A DNA stretch of 64,000 nucleotides from an uncultured Prevotella sp. (GCA_905235835.1 CAJONQ010000006.1:1-64000); one strand, 5' to 3'. Shown: positions 1 through 11,370, numbered from the stretch's first letter. The notes: generated from the letters alone by a model not told the origin. Numbers and translations are program-made.

Positions 1-783
1 TATGCGCCCATAAAGAAAAAGTCGCATAAGAGAAATGTCTCACCTCTTACCTCTGACCTCTCACCTCTTATCGTTTGTCCTGACGGTCATTGGCCCATGC
101 GCTATCGTAAGGATGAGCAGCAACGGCTGGGGACTTTAGCACGGATGGGTGCTGTCTGTGTCGATTTCGACCTCTACGGATGGGGAGAGAGTGAGAAAGA
201 GGTGGGTGCAGAGGCACATCATACCAGTCGTGCCCATGTCTATCAGGCAGCTTGTGGTTATGTTTTACTTGATTGGATGCTGACCCATCGCAAGGATATC
301 GATACCGAACGGGTCGGTGTGATGGGCGGATCAGGTGGTGGTACACATACGGTCTTGCTCTCACTATTAGATGAACGGGTAACCGCATCGGCTCCCGTAG
401 TGCATCTCGCCTCGCACTTTGATGGAGGTTGTCCCTGTGAGAGTGGTAAACCCGTACAACTCTCGGCAGGAGGAACCTGTGAACCGGAACTTGCCGCTGT
501 CATGGCTCCCAAGCCCATGCTTATCGTCTCTGACGGAGGCGACTGGACCAGTAGTGTTCCCACCTTGGAGTTCCCTTATCTCCAACGTATCTATGAATTC
601 TATGGGGCAAAGGATCAGGTGCGTAATATCCATCTGCCCAAGGAACGTCATGACTTTGGAAAGAACAAGCGGAATGCCGTCTATGACTTCTTCATCGATG
701 TATTCGGACTCGATCGTTCGATGCTTGATGAGAGTAAGATAGAGATAGAACCAGACGATCAACTTAAATCATTGTATAAATGA
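1..783 (+). CDS. Alpha/beta-hydrolase esterase, CE19-like (5' end outside window)
   Basis: The frame is open from base 1, so the N-terminus, with any signal peptide, lies upstream; the ATG at 97 is internal. Visible residues include a PDGHWP motif, a nucleophile elbow GGSGGG, an acidic VSDGGDW stretch and a late RHDFG histidine, which together give a Ser-Asp-His hydrolase. Family knowledge: CE19 holds an RG-II pectin methylesterase of this fold from Bacteroides RG-II loci, and acetylxylan-esterase-like hydrolases look similar. Inference: it removes methyl (or acetyl) esters from RG-II in the periplasm. Its stop overlaps the GH95 start as ATGA, so the two are co-transcribed. Bases 38-70 are a TCACCTCT-type repeat read in frame just before the core. 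CE19 versus another esterase family is not settled. Confidence 0.75.
   Translation, partial: YAPIKKKSHKRNVSPLTSDLSPLIVCPDGHWPMRYRKDEQQRLGTLARMGAVCVDFDLYGWGESEKEVGAEAHHTSRAHVYQAACGYVLLDWMLTHRKDIDTERVGVMGGSGGGTHTVLLSLLDERVTASAPVVHLASHFDGGCPCESGKPVQLSAGGTCEPELAAVMAPKPMLIVSDGGDWTSSVPTLEFPYLQRIYEFYGAKDQVRNIHLPKERHDFGKNKRNAVYDFFIDVFGLDRSMLDESKIEIEPDDQLKSLYK
38..70. repeat. In-frame TCACCTCT-word repeat inside esterase gene
   Basis: Four imperfect copies of ACCTCT separated by short spacers encode a Ser/Pro/Leu/Thr stretch ([10 protein letters not shown]) in the esterase. The same word reappears in reverse orientation inside the GH31 gene at 16247-16290. Confidence 0.75.
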
Positions 784-3185
784 GAAAACTGATAGGTATA
801 ATCCTTGGAGTCATGATGCTGACGACAGCATCGGCTCGTGAGTACAGGGTATGGTATAACCGTCCTGCTCAGACTTGGACACAAGCACTACCCGTTGGTA
901 ATGGTGTAATCGGCGGTATGGTGTATGGCACACCTGCCGTGGAGCATATCCAGTTGAATGAGGAGACGATCTGGGCAGGACAGCCTAATAATGTCGTCAA
1001 TCCTCATGCCAAAGAAGCATTGCCGAAGGTACGACAACAGATCTTTGAGGAGAGGTATCAGGAAGCGCAGGACTTGGCGAATGCCCAGGTGATGCCCAAT
1101 GCCGTTGGTAAGAATATGGGAATGCCTTATCAGCCCTTTGGTGACTTATATGTCGCTATGCCGGGACATGCGGAATATACCGATTATGAGCGTTGGCTGG
1201 ATATTGACAACGGAAAGACGATAGTCAAGTATACTGTTGATGGTGTGAAGTATCAGCGTGAGGTCATCACACCTCTTGGTGGGCATCACGTCATTGCCAT
1301 TCACCTGACAGCAAGTGAGAAAGGACGTATTACGTTTACTGCTAACATGACGACCCCTCATGAGAATCCGCTCGTTGGAATGGATGGTAATGAGGCAACC
1401 CTCTTGGGCGTGTCGGCAAAGCATGAGGGACTGAAAGGCAAGGTACGCTTTATGGGGCGTATGGCGGTGAAGACAAAAGGTGGGAAGCAGAAAGGCTCGA
1501 ATGGTATTATCAGTGTCGTCGGAGCCGATGAGGCTACCATCTATCTTGCCATAGGTACCAATGTCAAGAGCTATAAGGATATCACAGGTGATGAGGAGGT
1601 TCAGTCCCGTGAACGCTTGCATGGGGCAATGGCATTAGGCTTCGAGGCATTGAAAGAATTGCATACCAAAACCTATAAGAGTTATTATGACCGGGTGCAA
1701 CTGGATTTGGGTGAGGATGATTTTTCCAACGTGCCGATGGATAAGCGCATAGAATTGTTTAGCCAACACACGGACAATTATCTGGTGGCTACCTATTTCC
1801 AGTTCGGGCGTTATCTGCTGATATCATCTTCACAGCCCGACAATATGAATCCTGCCAATCTGCAAGGTATCTGGAACGACAAGATGTTTCCATCATGGGA
1901 TTCCAAATACACGACGAATATCAACCTGGAGATGAACTATTGGCCCTCGGAGGTCACTAACCTGACAACGTTGAATGAGCCATTGTTCAAACTCATCCAT
2001 GAGATTTACGAACAAGGAAAAGAGACGGCACGTGAGATGTATGGCGCTGACGGATGGGTACTACATCACAATACGGACCAGTGGCGTATCACAGGACCAG
2101 TAGACAGAGCACAAACGGGGTTGTGGCCCGTAGGAGCGGCATGGCTGTGTCGTCATATATGGGAGCACTACCTTTATACTGGCGACAAGGATTTCTTGCG
2201 ACAGTATTTCCCCATCATGCTTGATGCCGCCCGTTTCTTTACACAGACCTTGCAGAAACACCCTACGAAAGGCTATTTGGTCGTATGTCCGGGAGAGTCA
2301 CCAGAGCATGGTGGCAAAGGACGTCCCACACCCCTTGACGCTGGAGTGACCATGGATAACCAGATAGTAACAGAACTCTATAGTAATGTGTTAGCAGCCG
2401 CTAACACTATAGGTACTATAGAAACTATCGCCACTATCGATTCTATCCGGCAGCAGTTACCACAGCTGCCACCCATGCAGATTGGTCGCTGGGGACAGTT
2501 GCAGGAATGGCTCGATGACCTGGACGACCCCAAGGACGATCACCGTCATTTCTCCCATCTCTATGGACTCTATCCCTCTAACCAGATATCACCGTATCGC
2601 ACACCAGAGTTATGGCAGGCCGCAAAGACCTCCTTGGAGGCACGTGGTGATGTCTCTACGGGTTGGTCGATGGGATGGAAGGTATGCTCATGGGCACGAC
2701 TCCTTGATGGGGAGCATGCTTACAAACTGATTAAAGACCAGTTGACACTGACTGCTGATACTTTCCTCATCTTTGGAACGGTGAAACAGCGTGGCGGTAC
2801 TTATCCCAACCTGTTTGATGCCCATCCGCCTTTCCAGATAGATGGTAACTTCGGTTGTACTGCAGGTATCGCAGAAATGCTGGTGCAGAGTCATGATGGT
2901 TTCGTATTCCTATTACCTGCACTGCCGCAAGTGTGGAAGGACGGTTCTGTGAAGGGACTACGTTGCCGTGGTGGTTTTGAGGTTGACCTTGACTGGAGAG
3001 ACGGAGCACTGACGAAAGCAGTAATCCGCTCATCGTTGGGTGGTACTTGTCGGCTCCGTTCTCGTGTCGCATTAAAAGCGAAAGGGCTGAAAACGGTCAA
3101 AGAGCGTAACACTAATAAGATGGTGCCAACCACTTATCTTTATGAATTATCAACCGTCAAAGGCGGAGAATATATATTGAGATGA
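780..3185 (+). CDS. GH95 family glycosidase (alpha-L-galactosidase/fucosidase type)
   Basis: This is an 801-residue secreted enzyme with a signal peptide ending near TASA. The N-terminal beta domain opens with the family's [13 protein letters not shown] pattern, followed by the (alpha/alpha)6 barrel. GH95 active-site elements are visible: [11 protein letters not shown] near residue 377 (the Asn pair that positions the base), SPEHGG near 505 (the acid Glu) and FQIDGNFG near 684. GH95 inverts alpha-L-fucosides or alpha-L-galactosides. With GH140 directly downstream, removal of the terminal L-galactose of RG-II chain A is the best guess. The gene overlaps both neighbours by ATGA. An ACTAT-word repeat at 2376-2450 adds a loop near residues 535-555. 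Confidence 0.9.
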   Translation: MRKLIGIILGVMMLTTASAREYRVWYNRPAQTWTQALPVGNGVIGGMVYGTPAVEHIQLNEETIWAGQPNNVVNPHAKEALPKVRQQIFEERYQEAQDLANAQVMPNAVGKNMGMPYQPFGDLYVAMPGHAEYTDYERWLDIDNGKTIVKYTVDGVKYQREVITPLGGHHVIAIHLTASEKGRITFTANMTTPHENPLVGMDGNEATLLGVSAKHEGLKGKVRFMGRMAVKTKGGKQKGSNGIISVVGADEATIYLAIGTNVKSYKDITGDEEVQSRERLHGAMALGFEALKELHTKTYKSYYDRVQLDLGEDDFSNVPMDKRIELFSQHTDNYLVATYFQFGRYLLISSSQPDNMNPANLQGIWNDKMFPSWDSKYTTNINLEMNYWPSEVTNLTTLNEPLFKLIHEIYEQGKETAREMYGADGWVLHHNTDQWRITGPVDRAQTGLWPVGAAWLCRHIWEHYLYTGDKDFLRQYFPIMLDAARFFTQTLQKHPTKGYLVVCPGESPEHGGKGRPTPLDAGVTMDNQIVTELYSNVLAAANTIGTIETIATIDSIRQQLPQLPPMQIGRWGQLQEWLDDLDDPKDDHRHFSHLYGLYPSNQISPYRTPELWQAAKTSLEARGDVSTGWSMGWKVCSWARLLDGEHAYKLIKDQLTLTADTFLIFGTVKQRGGTYPNLFDAHPPFQIDGNFGCTAGIAEMLVQSHDGFVFLLPALPQVWKDGSVKGLRCRGGFEVDLDWRDGALTKAVIRSSLGGTCRLRSRVALKAKGLKTVKERNTNKMVPTTYLYELSTVKGGEYILR
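2376..2450. repeat. In-frame ACTATAG/ACTATCG word repeat in GH95
   Basis: Copies of CTATAG, ACTATAG and ACTATCG recur about every 9-12 bases and encode [14 protein letters not shown], a low-complexity insertion between two well-conserved stretches of the GH95 barrel. Confidence 0.65.
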
Positions 3186-4645
3186 CTATGAGAAAGATTT
3201 TAACGATATGTAGCCTTCTGATGCTGGTGGTGTCAGTACAGGCAGGCAAGCCGTGGGAAAACGGATTATTGAGAGTATCGGATAACCAGCGTTATCTGCA
3301 GTTTGAGAATGGACAGCCTTTCTTCTGGCAGGGTGAGACAGGCTGGCTGTTACCTGAACGTCTGGACCGTGCGGAGGCAGAGTGGTATCTGCAACGTTGT
3401 AGGGAAGCAGGCTATAATGTGGTACAGATACAGGTCATCGATGGCGTTCCAGCCTATAATATCTACGGACAACCCTCGAACATTGACGGATGGAATTTCA
3501 CTGGTATTAACCGAAAAGGAGTCTATGGCTATTGGGACCATCTGGACTATATCATCAACCTTGCGGAGCAGAACGGTATCTATATCGGTATGGTCTGCAT
3601 CTGGGGCGGACTGGTGAAAGATGGTAAGTTGAGTGTCGAGGAGGCTAAGAAATACGGTACGTTCCTCGCCAACCGCTATAAGGACAAACCCAATATCATC
3701 TGGTTTATGGGCGGTGATATTCAGGGCGACATCAAACCAGAGGTGTGGAATGCCTTGGCGACCACCATCAAGTCGATAGACAAGAAACATCTCATGACCT
3801 ATCATCCAAGAGGACGTTATACTTCCGCCAAATGGTGGGCAAAGGCTCCATGGATGGATTTCCATACCTTCCAAAGCGGTCACCGCAAATACGGACAGCG
3901 GATGGGAAATGCCGATTATCCCATTCCTGATGATACGGAAGAGGACAACTGGATGTATGTTGACTCGACATGGGCATATAAACCCATCAAACCAGTGCTT
4001 GACGCAGAGCCTAGTTATGAGGATATCCCTATGGGGCTGCATGACAAGAACGAGGCTCGCTGGCAGGCATGGGATGTGCGCCGCTATGCTTATTGGAGTG
4101 TGTTTGCCGGTAGTTGCGGACATACCTACGGACATAATGCCATCATGCAGATGCTGAAGCCGGGATATCCCACCAGTTATGGTGACGCCGGTGATGTGAA
4201 GACATGGTATCAGGGACTGAACGACCCGGGCTTCAACCAGATGAAATACCTGAAACAACTGATGCTGTCACTCCCTTACTTTGAGCGTATTCCTGATCAG
4301 AGCATCATTCAGGAGAATGGAAAACAGTATGACCGTCTTATCGCTACTCGTGGCAATGACTATCTATTGGTGTATAACTATACGAGTCGGGTGATGAAAC
4401 TCGACCTGACTAAGATCTCTGGTGATAAGAAGAATGTCTGGTGGATGAGTGCCGGAACGGGAAAACTGCGCTACCTCGGTGAGTTCGACTCTAAGGTGCT
4501 GACATTCCGTATGCATAAGCAAGGAGCAGGTATTGAGGATGGTGTGCTGATAGCTATCGACCAGTCGAAAGACTACCTGCAGAAAGACCAGACACAGATA
4601 TCTGATATGTCACTTTCAGGAAAGGTAAGGGACTTAAATGAATAA
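3182..4645 (+). CDS. GH140 apiosidase-like enzyme
   Basis: The product has 487 residues; the start could also be the Met at 3188. A signal peptide ends near VQA. A TIM-barrel domain (about residues 25-390) is followed by a small beta domain. D179 in GGDIQGD and E276 in DAEPSYE are candidate catalytic residues. Their spacing of 97 matches the Asp/Glu pair I recall for characterised GH140 apiosidases. GH140 removes D-apiose, which links RG-II side chains A and B to the galacturonan backbone, so this is one of the most diagnostic genes here. The neighbours GH95 (ATGA overlap) and GH78-GH33 (3-base gap) form one operon with it. Confidence 0.88.
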   Translation: MTMRKILTICSLLMLVVSVQAGKPWENGLLRVSDNQRYLQFENGQPFFWQGETGWLLPERLDRAEAEWYLQRCREAGYNVVQIQVIDGVPAYNIYGQPSNIDGWNFTGINRKGVYGYWDHLDYIINLAEQNGIYIGMVCIWGGLVKDGKLSVEEAKKYGTFLANRYKDKPNIIWFMGGDIQGDIKPEVWNALATTIKSIDKKHLMTYHPRGRYTSAKWWAKAPWMDFHTFQSGHRKYGQRMGNADYPIPDDTEEDNWMYVDSTWAYKPIKPVLDAEPSYEDIPMGLHDKNEARWQAWDVRRYAYWSVFAGSCGHTYGHNAIMQMLKPGYPTSYGDAGDVKTWYQGLNDPGFNQMKYLKQLMLSLPYFERIPDQSIIQENGKQYDRLIATRGNDYLLVYNYTSRVMKLDLTKISGDKKNVWWMSAGTGKLRYLGEFDSKVLTFRMHKQGAGIEDGVLIAIDQSKDYLQKDQTQISDMSLSGKVRDLNE

Positions 4646-4648
4646 ACG

Positions 4649-7600
4649 ATGAGAAGATATATTTATGGGTTATTACTGATATTCTTAGCATTGCCGGTAT
4701 GTGCTGCCAAGAAGAAATCGTCACCAGTGGTCAGTGTCACAGACCTCCGTACCGAGCGACTGGTGAACCCGATGAGTGTGGATACCCCAGTGCCCAGATT
4801 GGGCTGGCGTATAGAGTCATCAGAAAAGGATGTGATGCAGACACGGTGTCATATCATTGTATCCTCTGACCCTGCGAAGGCAGAGGCATTGGAAGGTGAC
4901 CTGTGGGATATGACACTGGATGGTGACCGTTCGCAGTGGGTACCGTATCAGGGTAAGGCACTGAGAAGTAATACCCGTTGTTACTGGCGTGTGAAGGTGT
5001 CCACCACGAAAGGAGAGACAGACTGGAGTGCTGTTGCCATGTGGAATGTGGGACTATTGACAGAGTCCGACTGGGGAGGTCGCTGGATAGGATGGAACCA
5101 TGCGATGCCATGGGATGTGGAGACAGAACATAGTCGTCTGTCTGCCCGTTATCTCCGTCAGCAGTTCGACTTCGACAAGGAGGTGAAGCAAGCCACACTC
5201 TATATCAGTGGGCTGGGCATGTATGAGGTATTTATCAACGGACAACGGGTAGGAGAACAAGTACTGGCACCAGCTCCTACAGACTATCGCCGTACCGTGC
5301 TCTATAATGCCTATGACGTGACGAGCCTGTTGGCACAGAAAAATGCGATCGGTGTGGTGTTGGGCAATGGTCGTTATTATACCATGCAGCAAGATAAGAA
5401 ACCTTATAAGATTACTAACTTCGGCTATCCCACACTTCGCTTGAATCTGAAGGTGGAGTTTACAGATGGAACTCAAAAGACGATCTCTTCGGATGAGCGA
5501 TGGAAGATCTGTATGGACGGTGCCATCCGTAGCAATAATGAGTATGACGGTGAGGTCTATGATGCTAGAAAAGAGTTCGCTGGCTGGACGGAAGTGGGGT
5601 ATGACGACGGCAGTTGGAATAAGGCAGAGCGTACGGCAATCCCCTATGGTACCCTTCGTGGTGCGATGTCGGAGAATATGAGAGTCGTGAAGCAACTGTC
5701 TCCTAAGAGTGTCATCCGCAAGGGTGATCGCCTGATTGTCGATATGGGACAGAACATGGCAGGTTGGCTGAAACTACGTATCTCATCTGTTGCCGCTGGT
5801 GACTCTGTGGTCATCCGTTTCGCAGAGAAACTGGATAGTACGGGTAATATATGGGTAGAGAATTTCCGTCATGCGCAGAGTACCGACCGTTACTATGCCC
5901 ATGGACGTGAACAAGGACGCTGGTGGCATCCTACTTTTGTCTATCATGGTTTCCGTTATGCGGAGGTCACAGGACTGAAGAATGCGGGAAAGGACGACTT
6001 CGTTGGTGAGGTCATCAGTGATGGGATGGAAGAGACAGGGTATTTCGTCTCTACGGATACGATATTAAATAAGGTGTATCGGAATGCCTATTGGGGTATT
6101 CTGAGTAATTACAAAGGGATGCCCGTTGACTGTCCTCAGCGTGATGAGCGACAGCCGTGGCTTGGAGACCGTACCCGTGGCTGTTTCGGAGAGGCATTCC
6201 TCTTTGACAACGGTCCGCTATATGCCAAATGGGCAAGGGATATCACAGAGGCACAGCGTGAGGATGGCTGTATCCCTGATGTGGCTCCTGCCTACTGGAA
6301 CTATTACAGTGATGACCTGACGTGGGCTGCCGCGTTACCGATGTCCCTCTCCATGCTGCTCGGACACTATGGGGACGATGCGCCCCTGAGGAAATACTAC
6401 CCGAATGTGAAACGCTGGTTGGAGCATATGAAGAGCCAGTATCAACAGGAAGGACTAATCCATTGTGGGAAGTATGGGGACTGGTGTGTGCCGCCCGAGA
6501 AACAGGAACTGATTCATAGTCAGGATCCTGCACGGAAGACGGATGTGACACTGATATCCTCCGCTTATTATTATTTTATTTGTAAGATGATGGCTGGTTA
6601 TGCCCGTATGCTCAAGCAAGAGAGTGACGTTCATTGGTTTGAGCAAGAGGCAAAGACGACAAAGGAGGCGTTTAACCGGCAGTTCCTGACCATTAAGAAA
6701 GGTACGACGACCGTCCCGGGACATATCCTGTATCCTGATAGTACCTTCTATGGTAACAATACCGTCACGGCAAATCTGCTGCCTTACTATTTCGGAATGA
6801 TAGACGACTCTTATGTGAAACAGGAGGTGGAGAAGAATATCGTGAAGGCAATCATCGACCAAGGTGCCATCACCTCTGGGGTCATCGGCACAGGGTGGCT
6901 GATGCACGCCCTGACCAGGATGGGACGTACCGATGTCGCATGGCTGCTTGCTACCAATAAGAAATATCCTTCGTGGGGATATATGGCAGAGCATGGTGCT
7001 ACGACCATCTGGGAACTGTGGAATGGCGATACGGCATCCCCTAAGATGAATAGCGGTAACCATGTGATGCTGTTGGGGGATCTGCTCTCTTGGCTCTACG
7101 AGGATATAGCTGGCATCGGTGCCGCTGATGTCGGTTTCAAGCATATTGTCATGAAACCCGACTTCTCGGTGGACGAGATGGATGATATTGACGCCAGTTA
7201 CCAGTCTGTCTACGGCAAGATAGTCAGTCGCTGGAAGAAGGAACAAGGGAAACTCTATTGGCATGTGGAGATTCCTGCCAATACCAAGGCAACACTTTTC
7301 TTACCCAATGACGAGACGATGAATATAGGCTCTGGTAGTTATGACGTCACTCGTGATCTTCCACAACGGGGACCACAGGTGGTGGTGGATGAGTTCCTCT
7401 ATAAGCATGCCGACTTCCCGCAATGCCATTCGGCAAGTATCGTTGAGACGAAGAAAGGTGACCTTGTCGCTACCTATTTCGGTGGCACAAAAGAGCGTAA
7501 CCCTGATGTGTGTATCTGGGTGAGTCGCAAACCGAAGGGCAGTCAGGAGTGGACCAAACCGCAGATGGTGGCTGACGGTGTGGAGTTACGTCCCCTGAAA

Positions 7601-8464
7601 CCTAATAAGGAAGGAAAGGTGAGTCAGGTGACCACGAGTGCGAAACCTGCCTTTGGGGCACAGTTTATGCCATTACCTGAGTGGGTCGGTAATAGGGGAG
7701 AGTATGCCATTGGCGACAACTACCGTGAGGCATGTTGGAATCCCGTACTCTTTGAGACACCCAGTGGGGAACTGCAACTTTATTTTAAGATTGGTCCGAA
7801 TGTAGCAGGATGGCTGGGCTGGTATGTCACCTCGAAAGACGGAGGCAAGACATGGAGCCAGCGTAAGAGGTTACCCGAGGGCTTCTATGGTCCGGTCAAG
7901 AACAAACCTGTTCTGAACAAGGGACGTCTCATCGCACCGACGAGTGATGAGCGTGACGGTTGGAAACTCTACTTTGAACTGTCTGATGACATGGGAAAGA
8001 CATGGCGAAGGACGGCTTTCGTGGATGCAGACAAGAACGTGAAGGCAATCCAACCCAGTATTCTGATACTTCCTGACGGACGCTTAGAGGCTGTCTGTCG
8101 TACCCGTAGTCGTCATATCGGTGTGACCTACAGCAGTGATAACGGAGAGACATGGAGTAAACTGGAATTTTTGGAGACTCCTAATAATAATAGTGGTATC
8201 GATGCCGTCACCTTGCAGGATGGTACCTATGCCATGATTTGTAATGACTGGCAGATAGAGCCGACGAAAGAGAAAGGTGCCCGTACACCGCTGTCTATCC
8301 TCCGTAGTAAGGATGGAGTCAACTGGACACATTGGATCACCTTGGAGGACAGTCCTGTGTCACAGTATTCCTATCCCTCCATTATCCAGAGTCGTGACGG
8401 TCACCTCCATGCTATCTATACATGGCGCCGTCAACGTATCAAACATGTAGAACTTATTCCATAA
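4649..8464 (+). CDS. Two-domain GH78-GH33 enzyme (alpha-L-rhamnosidase + sialidase-fold Kdo hydrolase-like)
   Basis: This is a 1271-residue secreted protein with a signal peptide ending near VCA. Residues about 30-890 are GH78: a beta-sandwich front, CPQRDERQPW near 494, and GATTIWELWNGD near 785 carrying acidic residues. From about 900 a six-blade sialidase-like propeller follows, with Asp boxes SKDGGKTW (~1063), SDDMGKTW (~1112), SSDNGETW (~1162) and a degenerate one near 1221. Family knowledge: GH78-GH33 fusions occur in Bacteroides RG-II loci, and RG-II chain C is rhamnose-Kdo. Inference: one protein removes rhamnose and then Kdo. Sialic acid as substrate is less likely, because everything around it is pectin-directed. 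Confidence 0.87.
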   Translation: MRRYIYGLLLIFLALPVCAAKKKSSPVVSVTDLRTERLVNPMSVDTPVPRLGWRIESSEKDVMQTRCHIIVSSDPAKAEALEGDLWDMTLDGDRSQWVPYQGKALRSNTRCYWRVKVSTTKGETDWSAVAMWNVGLLTESDWGGRWIGWNHAMPWDVETEHSRLSARYLRQQFDFDKEVKQATLYISGLGMYEVFINGQRVGEQVLAPAPTDYRRTVLYNAYDVTSLLAQKNAIGVVLGNGRYYTMQQDKKPYKITNFGYPTLRLNLKVEFTDGTQKTISSDERWKICMDGAIRSNNEYDGEVYDARKEFAGWTEVGYDDGSWNKAERTAIPYGTLRGAMSENMRVVKQLSPKSVIRKGDRLIVDMGQNMAGWLKLRISSVAAGDSVVIRFAEKLDSTGNIWVENFRHAQSTDRYYAHGREQGRWWHPTFVYHGFRYAEVTGLKNAGKDDFVGEVISDGMEETGYFVSTDTILNKVYRNAYWGILSNYKGMPVDCPQRDERQPWLGDRTRGCFGEAFLFDNGPLYAKWARDITEAQREDGCIPDVAPAYWNYYSDDLTWAAALPMSLSMLLGHYGDDAPLRKYYPNVKRWLEHMKSQYQQEGLIHCGKYGDWCVPPEKQELIHSQDPARKTDVTLISSAYYYFICKMMAGYARMLKQESDVHWFEQEAKTTKEAFNRQFLTIKKGTTTVPGHILYPDSTFYGNNTVTANLLPYYFGMIDDSYVKQEVEKNIVKAIIDQGAITSGVIGTGWLMHALTRMGRTDVAWLLATNKKYPSWGYMAEHGATTIWELWNGDTASPKMNSGNHVMLLGDLLSWLYEDIAGIGAADVGFKHIVMKPDFSVDEMDDIDASYQSVYGKIVSRWKKEQGKLYWHVEIPANTKATLFLPNDETMNIGSGSYDVTRDLPQRGPQVVVDEFLYKHADFPQCHSASIVETKKGDLVATYFGGTKERNPDVCIWVSRKPKGSQEWTKPQMVADGVELRPLKPNKEGKVSQVTTSAKPAFGAQFMPLPEWVGNRGEYAIGDNYREACWNPVLFETPSGELQLYFKIGPNVAGWLGWYVTSKDGGKTWSQRKRLPEGFYGPVKNKPVLNKGRLIAPTSDERDGWKLYFELSDDMGKTWRRTAFVDADKNVKAIQPSILILPDGRLEAVCRTRSRHIGVTYSSDNGETWSKLEFLETPNNNSGIDAVTLQDGTYAMICNDWQIEPTKEKGARTPLSILRSKDGVNWTHWITLEDSPVSQYSYPSIIQSRDGHLHAIYTWRRQRIKHVELIP

Positions 8465-8469
8465 TCGAG

Positions 8470-11037
8470 ATGAAGAAGATTTCTTTGCTGTTCCTGTCTT
8501 TGTTTGCCATACTGCCCTTGATGGCATCCGTATCTGTCGCAGGACTGTTTCCTATAGCGAATAGCGGTCGTATTGTCTATAACTTCAATGAGGGCTGGTG
8601 TTTCCGTATAGGTGATGTCGTAGGTGCTGAGGCTGTCAACTATGATGACTCGCAATGGGAGATGGTGTGCGCACCTCATACTGTCCGCTTGGAGCCTGCC
8701 GATGTCAGCGGTTGCCGTAACTATCAGGGGGTATGCTGGTATCGTAAACGGTTCGTGGTGCCTGCCGATATGCAAGGTAAGGACATTACTGTTCATTTTG
8801 AGGCTATCATGGGTAAGCAGTGGCTCTATGTGAATGGCAAACTGGTCAGAGAACATCTGGGTGGTTATACGCCTGTCACCATCGATCTCTCTCAGATGGG
8901 TGTCAAGGCTGGTGACACCTGTCTGATAGCCGTCAAGGCAGACAATAGCGATGACAAGTCTTATCCTCCCGGCAAGAAACAGACACAGCTTGATTTCGCC
9001 TATCATGGGGGAATGTACCGTGATGTGTGGTTGATTGGTAAGTCACCGCTTCATATCACAGATGCTGTGGAGCGTGGACAGGTAGCAGGTGGCGGTGTCT
9101 TTGTCCATTATGGGAATATCTCAGAGAAGAACGCGGACGTTTTTGTCAATGTGGAGGTAGAGGGAAAGGGTAACCCTACTGTTGTGGTTCGCCTGAAAGA
9201 TGCTGCTGGGAATATCCTTAAAACTGCAAAACAGACCAAACATGTGTCAGGTTATGAGATGTTCCATCTCTCCTGTTCCGTCAGGAATCCCCATCTGTGG
9301 TCACCGGAGGATCCTTATCTCTATCAGGTAGAGATATTGGTCATGAATGGAAAAGAGGTGATGGATGGTGGTATGGTGCATGCTGGAATCCGCAAGGCTG
9401 AGTTCCGTGGGAAGGATGGCTTCTGGTTGAATGGCAAACCCTATCATCAGTTGATAGGTGGTAACCGTCATCAGGACTTCGCCTATGTGGGTAATGCGTT
9501 ACCTAACTCCCAACAGTGGCGTGATGCGAAACGGTTGAAGGATGCTGGTATGACAATCATCCGTGCCGCCCATTATCCTCAGGACCCATCTTTCATGGAT
9601 GCCTGTGATGAACTGGGTCTCTTTATCATCGTTCCTACTCCAGGGTGGCAGTATTGGAACAAGGACCCGCAGTGGGGTGAGATGGTACACCAGAATACCC
9701 GTGATATCATCCGTCGTGACCGTAACCATCCTTGTGTGCTGATGTGGGAGCCCATCCTTAATGAGACACGCTACCCGGAGGATTTCGCTCTGAAAGCGTT
9801 ACAGATCACCCATGAGGAGTTTCCTTATGAGGGTCGTCCAGTGGCTGCCGCTGACCTGAACTCCGCAGGAGTGAAAGAGCACTACGATGTGCTTTATGAC
9901 TGGGCAGATAATATCGGAAAGGGTGCGTTGGATACGGACAAGTGTATCTTCACTCGTGAGTGGGGAGAGTATGTCGATGACTGGTATGCCCATAATGCCA
10001 TCAACAGGGCGGCACGTAGTTGGGGAGAGCAGGCACAGGTGACGGCGGCACTCTCTCTTGCTGATACCTACGGGATGATGTATCGCGGACAACGTCAGTT
10101 TATCGGCGGGTGTCAGTGGCATCCCTTCGACCATCAGCGTGGCTATCATCCTGATGCTTATTTAGGTGGTATCTATGATGCCTTCCGTCAAAAGAAGTAT
10201 GCCTTTGAGATGTTCCGTTCACAGAAACAGGATGATCCGATGGTGTTCATCGCTCATGAGATGACGCAGTTCTCGGATAGTGATGTCGTGGTGTTCAGTA
10301 ATTGTGATAGTGTCCGCCTGACAGCTCTCGGAGGATGGAAGTCGGAGACACTACCAGTGGTTCATCAACCCGAGGGTACTCCTAATACACCTATCATATT
10401 TAAGGGTTTCTGGAATTTCTGGAAGGCACGTGAGCAGAGTTATACCAATCGTCGTTGGCAGGATGTGAAACTGGTGGCACAGGGTATCAAAGATGGCAAG
10501 GTGGTTTGTGAGGAGACGAAGATGCCGTCCCGCCGTAGTACCAAGATACGTCTGTATGCGGATGAGATGGGAAAACAGTTGGTTGCTGATGGCTCCGACT
10601 TTGTCGTGGTGGTGGCTGAGATTACGGATGATAACGGCAATGTCCGTCGCCTTGCTCGTGAACAGGTGTCGTTCTCTGTGGAGGGAGAGGGAAGTATCAT
10701 AGGTGATGCCGCCATCGGTGCTAATCCTCGTCTGGTGGAGTGGGGCAGTGCTCCCTGTCTGGTACGCAGTACCCATCGTGCTGGTAAAATCCGTATTATC
10801 GCCCGTCCTGCCTATGAGGGTGTCCATGCTCCTGCTGCTGATACCTTGGAGATAGAGAGTGTTCCTTACGAGATGCCCGTATGTGCTGCCGATCACCAGC
10901 GAAAACAACAGTCCTCCTCTGTGACACAGAGGAAGGCGGCAGGCGGACAATCCCAGGCAACGATGTCTGACGAACAGCGTCGTAAGGAATTAGAGGAAGT
11001 GGAGAAACAACAACAGGACTTCGGTATCGAGCAGTGA
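8470..11037 (+). CDS. GH2 family glycosidase
   Basis: The start is placed at the ATG of 8470 because MKKISLLFLSLFAILPLMAS is a clear signal peptide, 5 bases after the GH78-GH33 stop; an in-frame ATG at 8422 would add 16 residues that overlap the previous gene. The 855-residue protein has the jelly-roll, Ig-like and TIM-barrel order of GH2. WEPILNE near residue 430 gives the acid/base, and REWGEY near 497 gives a nucleophile candidate. The C-terminus ends in a Gln/Glu-rich tail (about 815-855) of low complexity. Substrate cannot be read from sequence; beta-D-glucuronic acid, beta-D-galacturonic acid or beta-L-arabinofuranose of RG-II are options. It is the last gene of the first operon. Confidence 0.88.
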   Translation: MKKISLLFLSLFAILPLMASVSVAGLFPIANSGRIVYNFNEGWCFRIGDVVGAEAVNYDDSQWEMVCAPHTVRLEPADVSGCRNYQGVCWYRKRFVVPADMQGKDITVHFEAIMGKQWLYVNGKLVREHLGGYTPVTIDLSQMGVKAGDTCLIAVKADNSDDKSYPPGKKQTQLDFAYHGGMYRDVWLIGKSPLHITDAVERGQVAGGGVFVHYGNISEKNADVFVNVEVEGKGNPTVVVRLKDAAGNILKTAKQTKHVSGYEMFHLSCSVRNPHLWSPEDPYLYQVEILVMNGKEVMDGGMVHAGIRKAEFRGKDGFWLNGKPYHQLIGGNRHQDFAYVGNALPNSQQWRDAKRLKDAGMTIIRAAHYPQDPSFMDACDELGLFIIVPTPGWQYWNKDPQWGEMVHQNTRDIIRRDRNHPCVLMWEPILNETRYPEDFALKALQITHEEFPYEGRPVAAADLNSAGVKEHYDVLYDWADNIGKGALDTDKCIFTREWGEYVDDWYAHNAINRAARSWGEQAQVTAALSLADTYGMMYRGQRQFIGGCQWHPFDHQRGYHPDAYLGGIYDAFRQKKYAFEMFRSQKQDDPMVFIAHEMTQFSDSDVVVFSNCDSVRLTALGGWKSETLPVVHQPEGTPNTPIIFKGFWNFWKAREQSYTNRRWQDVKLVAQGIKDGKVVCEETKMPSRRSTKIRLYADEMGKQLVADGSDFVVVVAEITDDNGNVRRLAREQVSFSVEGEGSIIGDAAIGANPRLVEWGSAPCLVRSTHRAGKIRIIARPAYEGVHAPAADTLEIESVPYEMPVCAADHQRKQQSSSVTQRKAAGGQSQATMSDEQRRKELEEVEKQQQDFGIEQ

Positions 11038-11145
11038 TAGATTGTCTAACGTGACTTCGACGGATTCACGTTATCATGAACGTAACCTAAGGCTTCGCAA
11101 CGAAAACCGGTACCTTCGACCCGGGAAGGCGGTACCTTCCTGCTT

Positions 11146-11275
11146 GTTCCATGGGGTGGAACAACTTGTTCCATGGCATGGAATAAAATGTTCCACCCCA
11201 TGGAATATAGTATCACCTTGTTTCGGATAAAATGTCCCAATGCCTGGAATGGTTGATTCCAATGCATGGAATAGT
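11146..11275. repeat. Cluster of TTCCATG...CATGGAA palindromic words
   Basis: At least five copies of a 14-18 base palindrome-like word appear within 130 bases. Examples are GTTCCATGGGGTGGAAC, TTCCATGGCATGGAA, TTCCACCCCATGGAA and TTCCAATGCATGGAA. Each could form a small hairpin. The word is local to this spacer. Confidence 0.75.
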
Positions 11276-11370
11276 CGATCGGAATGCCTTCTCTCTCCCA
11301 TAGGACAAACTATAGTCTGATTACGAACACGTCCAGATCTCTTTTTTGAGACAAAATGCCCCCACTTTTG

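Noticed and set aside
11042..11230. 62-codon open frame after the GH2 gene
   Set aside because: It runs through palindromic repeats, has repetitive composition and no ribosome-binding context.
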